From assembly GCA_946894095.1 (NCBI GenBank), contig OX335651.1, positions 6,036,501 to 6,100,500 on the forward strand: a DNA stretch of 64,000 bases, in the 5' to 3' direction. The position numbers and the translations under genes are program-made. This DNA is from Incurvaria masculella. Its lineage: Eukaryota; Arthropoda; Insecta; Lepidoptera; Incurvariidae. Shown piece after piece: positions 57,037 through 64,000 of the stretch (positions are counted from its first letter, which is position 1; each line of letters starts with the position of its first letter). The notes below the pieces were generated by a model, which saw only the letters and a list, made by a program, of their open reading frames with translations, was not told where the DNA came from and did no database searches.

Positions 57037-58675
57037 GTCGAATGGCGCTCATATCATGCATTCGCTTCATGCTAAAATGTCATAACATCCTTGTTCATAA
57101 ATGTCCTTAGATAATGAAAAATTTGATATTAATAAATTTATAAAATAAATATTATTAGGAATATTGTAATATTATGTTTATCAATACGGCTTATAGCGTA
57201 TAGTTTTAGTGCTGAAATTTATAACCTAGAAGCTGAGGGCAAAATTTCGCGATCGCGACAATAGGCAATCTAATCCCAGGTAACTACGGCCATATCCACC
57301 GCTCGGTAGTTTTTATAAATGGAACCCCCAAACGAGCGGGGCTTAAAAACTGGCAACATCGCCCATAGTTCCAAATCTACCGTCCTAGCCTAAGCGCGGT
57401 GCACCGCTCCGGCGTTTGTTTAGAACGTTTCGCAGTCAAAACACAGCCGTTAACTCTCAGGGAAACAAACCCGGATTAAATGAATTGCCTAATAACATTA
57501 ACATACAAATGGGCTCGGCGGGAGCGACGGTTTTTCAGCCAGTCAGTCGTTTAGTGCATAATCTTCAATAAAACTCGCGCGGAGACATGTTTATGCGGCC
57601 GGGCGGTTTTATGTACCGCGGATAAGCGCAATAGGGTTGGGCGGACGGTTATTTAAGGCTAATGTTATTGCCGCGAAGTATTTTAACGTGTCTTGCGACG
57701 ACGACTTTATTTTAGGACGCGTTGAAAATTTTATTGCGAATAATTTGAGCGGGGCCGCGAGTGCATGCAGCTCGGCACATCGGGACGCCTTTGTGTGTTC
57801 GCTGTGGCACATTCGATCGTTAAATGTTCCAAAAGTGCGCTCGTGTTTTGTTTTTAGAGACTAAATATGTGTTAACTAAAACATACTTTTCGTTCCTAAA
57901 CAAAGTTTTTAATTTTATACTTAAGGCAACCTAGAATTGGCTCTAGGATCGGAGTGGTCAGTTCGAGTTCTCCCCTAAATTGGCGTTTGCGGAACTTCGA
58001 AGTTACGTAAAAATGTCAAACTCCATATAAGTCTTTCTGTGGATTCACTTCTTCAGGCTGTCAAAGGAAAACTAGGACTTCCGATTTGTATGCACGCAAA
58101 GTCAGCGTAAACGGCAACGTCAACGTTGAGTAAGCTGTCAAATCAAACTCGGACTCGCAAATGTTCGCTTAACGCCCACTGCGCGCGCTCTTAAATTTCT
58201 CCGTACATTTCAAAACGCCAGTCGATCGGTTTGGCTTGAACCTCAATTTACGTTACAACTGGACCTAGGGGCTCTGATGCCTATTGCCATTTTGATGACG
58301 ACGGCAACATTTTAACAGGTATTTATCTCTAATTCCTGTTCGATTATCCTAATCAAAATATCGTCATGCATCGCTTCACGTCTTACTTGGAAGGGACGCG
58401 CCGTATCGGCACTTTATAAGTCTAACGATAATCGTTTAATTACATGGCTGCGCAGGAGTTGCCGTCACCGCCTCTCCCTCCCCTACCCCCTCGCCGCACC
58501 TACGCTCGCGCCGCGGCGTTCGTGTCGCACCAGCAGCGTTGGGCCAATTAGTCGCCCGATTGTACCACCGTTCCTGGAAAGCCGTCTGCTGAGGGTGGCG
58601 TGTCGCTATCTGGTGCATCTGGACGGGATGCCCACTGCTGGAATGGGATCGGGGCTTGATTAAGTATTTTTAAAA
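57037..58675. other. no gene recognised; GC-rich patch at 58440-58540
   Basis: Mixed-composition DNA. The frames at 57609-57864 overlap on both strands and show no domain. The patch at 58450-58540 (CCTCTCCCTCCCCTACCCCC) is pyrimidine- and GC-rich. Confidence 0.35.
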
Positions 58676-58755
58676 GAGGCACCTAATTCCTACGGAATCG
58701 TTGCTTAGAGTAATATAATGAAAGTGGGTGTAGTATTAGCTATCCGTATTAAGTT
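58676..58755 (+). repeat. SINE tail fragment
   Basis: GGCACCTAATTCCTACGGAA and GTGGGTGTAGTATTAGCTATCC match the end of the SINE body. Confidence 0.45.
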
Positions 58756-58788
58756 CGATGTAGATAAAAAATTCAATGATTATTATTT

Positions 58789-58943
58789 CGTCAAGTTTGA
58801 CAGTGTCCTAACGCGATGTCGTCAAGTTTAACAGTGTCCTAACGCGACATCGTCAATTTGGGCAGTGTCCTAACGCGACGTCGTCAAGTTTAACAGTGTC
58901 CTAACGCGACATCGTCAATTTGGGCAGTGTCCTAACGCTACGG
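58789..58943 (+). repeat. tandem array, 5 units of 31 bp
   Basis: CGTCAA recurs at 58789, 58820, 58851, 58882 and 58913, and every unit contains CAGTGTCCTAACGC. Units 3 and 5 have TTTGGG where units 1, 2 and 4 have GTTTAA/GTTTGA, so the later units alternate in a 62-bp pattern. Confidence 0.95.
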
Positions 58944-59094
58944 CGTTTTCAACACAACCTTGCAGCTCTTCGTTGGGGTTTCAGGCCAACCACTTCCTTC
59001 CTGGCAACGACATTCGTTGCAAATGGCATGCATGGCATTCAAACTTTTATTGATGCGCAAAATTCAGCTAAATGCTTTTTTATGAAAAAATTGA

Positions 59095-59195
59095 AAAGTG
59101 CCAAATTCCATGCAGTAGCCGTGCTCGAACAGGGAAAGGCACCTATTCCTACGGGAATGAGGTATTTTGGACTAATGTCCAGTTATAAAAAAGCA
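59095..59195 (+). repeat. SINE body fragment
   Basis: GCAGTAGCCGTGCTCGAACAGG, GGCACCTATTCCTACGGGAATG and GGACTAATGTCCAGTTATAAAA match the tRNA-type SINE body and tail. Confidence 0.55.
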
Positions 59196-59308
59196 AGAGT
59201 AAGCTTCTATACGGTGTTTCTTTGGAAAAAAAAATTTGCCCATTGTTTTCCTTATTCAGTAAAATGGTCGCATACTCGTATGTTAAACGTATGAAACAAA
59301 AAAACAAA

Positions 59309-59637
59309 ATCGACGAATTGAGAACCTCCTCCTTTTAGAGTTCCATACCCAAAGGGTGCCAACGGAACCCTATTACTAAGCCTCCGCTGTCCTCGTCCGT
59401 CCGTCCGTCCGTCTGTCACAGGGCTGTATCTCATGAACCGTAATAGGTAGGCAGCTGAAATTTTCACAGAGTGTGTATTTATTTGGCCGCTATAACAACA
59501 AAGAGGTAACATTCAAAAATTATAAAATGCCCCCTACAAAAAACATTATTTTAGGTGTTAAATCATGTACGATGGTACGGAACCCTTCGTGTGCGAGTCC
59601 GACTCGCACTTGGCCGATTTTTTTCAAGTCGGTTAAA
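59309..59637. repeat. nested repeats: ACGGAACCC element inside a GAAGTCGGTT element end
   Basis: The outer left part CGACGAATTGAGAACCTCCTCC followed by TTTT is separated from the outer right part TTTTTTCAAGTCGGTTAAAA by a minus-strand copy of the GGTTCCGTAC repeat (59336-59622). The inner copy reads TTCCATACCCAAAGGGTGCC, the GTCC-rich tract, GGGCTGTATCTCATGAACCG and GGTACGGAACCCTTCGTGTG. The order shows that the ACGGAACCC repeat entered the older repeat. Confidence 0.7.
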
Positions 59638-60904
59638 ACTCATTGCGATGCAGTATCAGGAAAGAGTTGATAGTTGCTTCTACTAGTAGAAGGCTGCGTC
59701 GGACAGACAACAAAGTATCCTTTTCATTTACCTTATGAGTTACGGAACCCTAAAATGGGAGGGTGAGAATTTAATTAAAATCGACTAGTCTCCACTCCGC
59801 GTAAGGTTAATGTTAACATAAATCCCGCGTGGTCGGACGCCGCGCGACGCTTAAAGTGCCGATTTTGATGTGCACCATTAAAAGTGCATTAATGTTTCGC
59901 ACTCAGACCTCTTCACGGCAAATAAATGAATCTTTAAGCGTGGGACGATCAGTCGGTTGGTAATTAAAATATTCGAAACAACTTTAAAAAGTCTCGAGGA
60001 CTCCGTAAATGTATTAAATAATGTTGTGAATTTCATTTCGACTAATGCGAAAATGTGGTGTGTGATGTAAGCTTGGTAAAATATTAGGTCTTCACATCTG
60101 AATTTGCAGATTTGTATGAAATTTGTAAAAAATATAATATTGTTTTCACTAAAACGAAACACTATCTAAAAACAAATGACTGCATTTGAAATTAAAATGA
60201 CATGGCTTTCGAATAAAATTGATTTGAATTTCGAATTTCGCACCAATCCACAGATAATTTAATCTGAAAATGCTTTATGTAAAATCTACAATTTCAAAGG
60301 TAAAGACCTATTATTTTAACGTAACAAAATATTATTGATATTGCATAAGTTGAGAAACATTATCAGCCTTTGGTAACTCTACTTTAAGCTACGTAGATTA
60401 GGTTTCTAGATTTTCGGGTAATAATAGATTTTTAGATCGTTGTCCATCGATCTGTTGACGACTGAGTTTTAACAGCGACATCAATATTTTTGTAGCATCG
60501 TATTTTTGTTACAGATTCGTATATATACTTATGACATGTGACTGTCGGATTACATGCCTCAAACTCTCCCAAATTATACGATGTAACCTTAAATGAAAGT
60601 GGAAAAGTAATAAATGTATGTGCTACTGTGCTGTACTACCCGGTTCCACTCGGGACAGTGTTAAAAATATATTTTTCTAGGATAAAAAGTAGCTTATGTC
60701 ACTCTCCAGCCTATAAACTATTTTTATTATATAATAACACACTATCCGATATTTGATGAACAACGGATACACCAACACGCATTCGCATTTATAATACCAG
60801 TACGGAAGTTGGGAGAAGAAGGAATTACAAAAAAAATGATAAGAACTAACACAAACGTAGCCAATACAAACGGCACCAATTTATGACCTGTATTTGACAG
60901 TCTA
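59638..60904. other. no gene recognised
   Basis: A further ACGGAACCCTAAAAT motif at about 59743 is an isolated end. The rest is AT-rich with no coding support. Confidence 0.4.
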
Positions 60905-61062
60905 GGGGCCTTTTTCACCTACTGCTGATTAGCTTAATCGCCACATATTAAGGGCCTTTCTTAGCAGCTTGCAGTCAATACCAGTACAAGATAATCAGCA
61001 CTTTAGTAATAAAGGCCCTTAAAGGGTCGAATAAAATAAATCAGCAATTGGTGAAGACCAGG
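60905..61062. repeat. palindromic MITE-like element, about 158 bp
   Basis: TTCACCTACTGCTGATTAGC at the left pairs with AATCAGCAATTGGTGAA at the right. An inner pair TTAAGGGCCTTTCTTAG / CTTTAGTAATAAAGGCCCTTAA reinforces it. No coding capacity. Confidence 0.6.
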
Positions 61063-61165
61063 CTAAGGCACACAGTCTGGTTCGGCCACAGTCAAGACAA
61101 ACCACAAATTTAATATTAATACATTTTAGTTGAACATGTATAAGTCAGCATGTATAAGTAACATG
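61063..61165. other. short spacer
   Basis: Includes TAAGTCAGCATGTATAAGTA, a small internal direct repeat (GTATAAGT) immediately before the next SINE. Confidence 0.4.
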
Positions 61166-61547
61166 TCAGCCTCGGTGGCCCAGTGGCGCGTCACTTCAGC
61201 GATCGCTCTCCGAAGTTAAGCAACGCTGGGTCCGGTCTGGTCTTGGATGGGTGACCATTCGACCGTTGAGAGAGGCTGGCCGTGGTTCGGATTCCACGTT
61301 AAGCTGTAGGTCCCCTTCCTTACTTACTAGGTGGTAGGGTTTATCCCGCCCGGGTTGGTACCATCGCATTGGATGAACGATGGTCGAAGCGGCAATGAAA
61401 ATTGTCCGTGTTTTCCATCCAGTTCAATGTAGCCGTGCAATATAAGAAAGGTCCTGGCATGGCACCTAGTTCCCATGTGGTGTGTTGGGCTAATACCATG
61501 ACAGAACTTGTGGTATTAGCCATCCATGTCCAGTCACATAAAAAAAG
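61166..61547 (+). repeat. 5S-rRNA-headed SINE, full-length-looking
   Basis: TCAGCCTCGGTGGCCCAGTGG, then GAAGTTAAGCAACGCTGGGTCC, CTTGGATGGGTGACC, GGTTCGGATTCC, the shared body and an A-run. The 5S-like core is closest here to genuine 5S (GAAGTTAAGCAACG intact). Nearly identical to 8284. Confidence 0.75.
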
Positions 61548-62092
61548 TGCTTCAACTATGATGTGTGAACAATTTTAAAAAGTAAAGTATATTTATTTTT
61601 TATAATAGCTTGCTTATAGCTTCATCTAAGGTTTATCTAATACATTGCATCGAGGGCCAGTCGGATTACAAGCTCAGCCATGAGGGACAGCTTATCTCGC
61701 ATATCCGTAATGAGACAACTTAATAGTGGCGAATAGTTTCAACTTTATCTTGCCGACTTCATGTCGGATAATCCGGCGTTTTATATTCAGTGCGCGATGC
61801 TATCGCCGGAACGGTCGTCGGCGCTAGCAGAGATACCTTAAGTGTAATTCTGAAATGGTTTTCGTTTTTTCAGAACAATCAGGTTTTTTTATTTACTTCT
61901 TACTGCTGAAATAAGGTCATAAGATATAGAATAAAATGTTTGGATCAATATCGACCTTACAGTAATAACAAGGAATTTAATTACTAAAAGATATCCCCTT
62001 ATCCAAAAACAATGCAAAATCCCACTCTTGTAATGCAGCCATTGCCAACCTTGACTCTGAAGCAATATCAAGGTAAGCTACAAACTAATTGC
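61548..62092. other. no gene recognised
   Basis: No coding support. Confidence 0.4.
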
Positions 62093-62416
62093 CTCGTAGC
62101 TCAAGTGTGCGGGGAGTTACCTTCCGATGAGATTATGGGTTCGATCCTCACCCCGTTCATGTACCACTTTATTTCTCTTTACGAGTTGGATAAGTGCATT
62201 TCGTAACGAATACGAGCTGTTTCATTGTTCGGAATGCATGTAAAACTTTAAATCCCCCTTTTCCTAATAGGTGGTAGTGTTAAGCCCGGGATGGTACCAT
62301 CGAATTGGATAAAGAAAGATGTCGAAACGGCCACGAAAAAATGTCCTTGTTTTGCCTCTTGTTGCCTCAACACATGCCGTTGAGGCAACATCATGACTGT
62401 GGGTGTGGTATAAAAA
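62093..62416 (+). repeat. tRNA-headed SINE with altered 3' part
   Basis: Head CTCGTAGCTCAAGTGTGCGG with a perfect box B (GGTTCGATCC near 62128), then CCCGTTCATGTACCACTTT and the body. The normal 'GGCCGTGC...' section is replaced near 62350-62390 by a local inverted repeat, TTGCCTCAACA / TGTTGAGGCAA-like, before a short tail. Confidence 0.6.
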
Positions 62417-63214
62417 AGCTGACACACTAATGATACAAATCCTGTATTAATCAATAACAATAGTTTGGTACAATTCTTAAAATAATCCTCTAAGTCGAGA
62501 CACTGAAAAATCACTTGCCAATATCTGCCAAGATGTATTTTTTCTCGGTTGGAGACTGCTTAAAAATCTATAGATGTAATATAAGTTATGTAACATGACT
62601 ATCTCTGTTGTGTTGCATGCTCTGTGTTGGCAGGCCGAGGCGAGGGTGGAGTGTTGATGCGACTTTGTAAAGTCTCTACTCACCTTCACCTCTTGTAATT
62701 ACCGCTTTTGGGACAAACTCAATTCTAGATATAGTACCAGTGAAGTGACTATTAGGTCATCTGTGATACAGTTAGCCCAGAGGGCTGTTTTAACGTCCGT
62801 TAAGGAACGAAGGGAATTAGAGAAGTAGAGTTGCTAATTAAGTTTGCAAATTCATCGTTTTATAATGCAAATTAGGTTATAATCATAAGCTTTTCTAATA
62901 CATTTATAGGTTTACTATTTTTTTATGTGAGACCGCAAGGACCAAGTTATGTTTTGTCCTTACGAACGAATAATACTAACACATCTAACATAAAATCTAC
63001 ATTTCATGGTTACACAAATGTTTTGCTCTAAATCTGATGGTAAAGTGGAAAAACAAATGCTAAGCAAATGCAGGTCCTGTAGGATTAAACACTTAACACA
63101 CTTGCACTCGGTTCGAGCAAGTTTTTTCGACTCTTCCACTAATTCGATTGTTTAGTGCTGTGTGAGTTTCGGTACTTAAAAATAAATAAGTGGCCCCACC
63201 TCATCTTTTCCCGT
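62417..63214. other. no gene recognised
   Basis: No coding support. Confidence 0.4.
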
Positions 63215-63485
63215 GCATTTCGTAAGAGGCAACTAAGGGAAATTGTAAGTCTCTCCCTCCCTCTCTAAGACCGTACGGCTGTATTGGTACCGTCGCTCTG
63301 AATGAACAATGATGGAAGCGGAAATGAAAAATGTCCGTGTTTTCCATCCAGTTCAATGCGGCCGTGCAATATAAGGAAGGTAATACAATCATATGGCACG
63401 ACACACTAGTTCCCGTGTGGTGTATTTGGCGAATACCATGTCAATAGGTCTGGTATTAGCCATCCATATCCGGTAACATGAAAAC
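63215..63485 (+). repeat. SINE body with unusual 5' part
   Basis: The body from GTATTGGTACCGTCGCTCTG through GTGTTTTCCATCCAGTTCAA, GCAATATAAGGAAGG and GGTATTAGCCATCC matches the family. Upstream, CGTGCATTTCGTAAGAGGCAAC replaces the usual heads. It ends AACATGAAAAC and directly meets the next SINE tail to tail. Confidence 0.6.
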
Positions 63486-63893
63486 TTTTTTTTTATGCGA
63501 CCTGACATGGATGGCTAATACCACACAACAAACGTTATGATATTAACCCAATACACCACATTCCCGAAGGAATTAGGTGCCATGCCAGGACCTTCCCTTT
63601 ATGAGCACGGCAACATTGAACTGGATGGAAAACACGGACAATTTTTCATTGCCGCTTCGACCATCTTTTCATCCAATGCGATGGTATCAACCCGGGCAGG
63701 CTTAAACCCTACCACCTAGTAGGGGAAGGGGACCTACAGTTTTACATGGATTCCGAACCATGGAGCAGGTCGCATTCGTGACGAAATGCACTTATCGAAT
63801 TTGGAAAGAGAAAGACAGTGGTGCATGTCGGAATTGAGCCCAGGCCTCTGGTACGCTCGTCCAGTCCCCGCGCCACTAGGCCACAAGCCGCTC
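63486..63893 (-). repeat. tRNA-headed SINE, full-length-looking
   Basis: Minus strand: a T-run at 63486-63495 is the A-tail. The body landmarks are clean (CATTGAACTGGATGGAAAAC, CATCCAATGCGATGGTATCA). The head near 63830-63893 carries GGCCTAGTGGCGCGGGGACT, with box B degraded to GGGCTCAATTCC (plus ggaattgagccc). It is adjacent and inverted to the SINE at 63215. Confidence 0.65.
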
Positions 63894-64000
63894 ATACAGC
63901 CTAGCGCCTTTGAGATTTAACCGGATTACACTAAACACAAATTTCAATCCTAAAAAAATCGAAAAACTCAATATTTTGAGTTCGTTCTCTCCAACAATAT
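63894..64000. other. window end, nothing recognised
   Basis: AT-rich sequence to the end of the window. Confidence 0.4.

Overview
The window looks like repeat-dense, gene-poor nuclear DNA of an insect, most likely a moth or butterfly. It is AT-rich, and I recognise several dispersed repeats that are common in Lepidoptera (the GGTTCCGTAC/ACGGAACCC repeat, the CCTCCTCC...GAAGTCGGTT repeat, the 'TACTAATATTATAAATGCGAAAG' repeat). It also holds mariner and LINE relics. The species assignment is inference from recalled repeat sequences. I see no convincing host gene, exon series, rRNA or functional tRNA gene. The only long coding region belongs to a retrotransposon.

Layout. 1-9 kb: a mariner relic, a palindromic MITE-like element, several SINEs and two short perfect hairpins. 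9.08-15.98 kb: a 3,449-bp tandem duplication with apparently identical copies, each carrying a foldback element and a tRNA-headed SINE. 16.26-16.99 kb: a tandem array of about 111 bp. 20-21.5 kb: a cluster with a 5S-headed SINE, a mariner fragment and a mosaic SINE. 28.10-29.65 kb: a 100-bp tandem repeat in two opposed blocks (about 4 units forward, 10-11 reversed), a large natural inverted repeat. 30-42 kb: mostly unassigned DNA with dispersed repeats and small GC-rich patches. 43-45 kb: two LINE 3' ends on the minus strand. 48-50 kb: a foldback element enclosing a tRNA-like sequence. 51.68-56.26 kb: a complete Ty3/gypsy LTR retrotransposon, 4,580 bp, with identical 318-bp LTRs, a TATA target duplication and a gag-pol frame broken by one TGA. 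It sits inside an older inverted repeat. 56.4-64 kb: a LINE tail, a TIR element, a 31-bp tandem array, a nested repeat and another SINE cluster ending in a tail-to-tail pair.

The strongest themes are these. (1) A SINE superfamily with interchangeable Pol III heads (5S-rRNA-derived or tRNA-derived) on one common body, including a head-to-body mosaic. (2) Many inverted-repeat structures at scales from 35 bp to 1.5 kb, of which the 100-bp array is the best candidate for a long hairpin RNA locus. (3) A very compact, young LTR retrotransposon whose gag start codon overlaps a proline-tRNA-type primer binding site. None of these was tested by computation, and all boundaries are read by eye.
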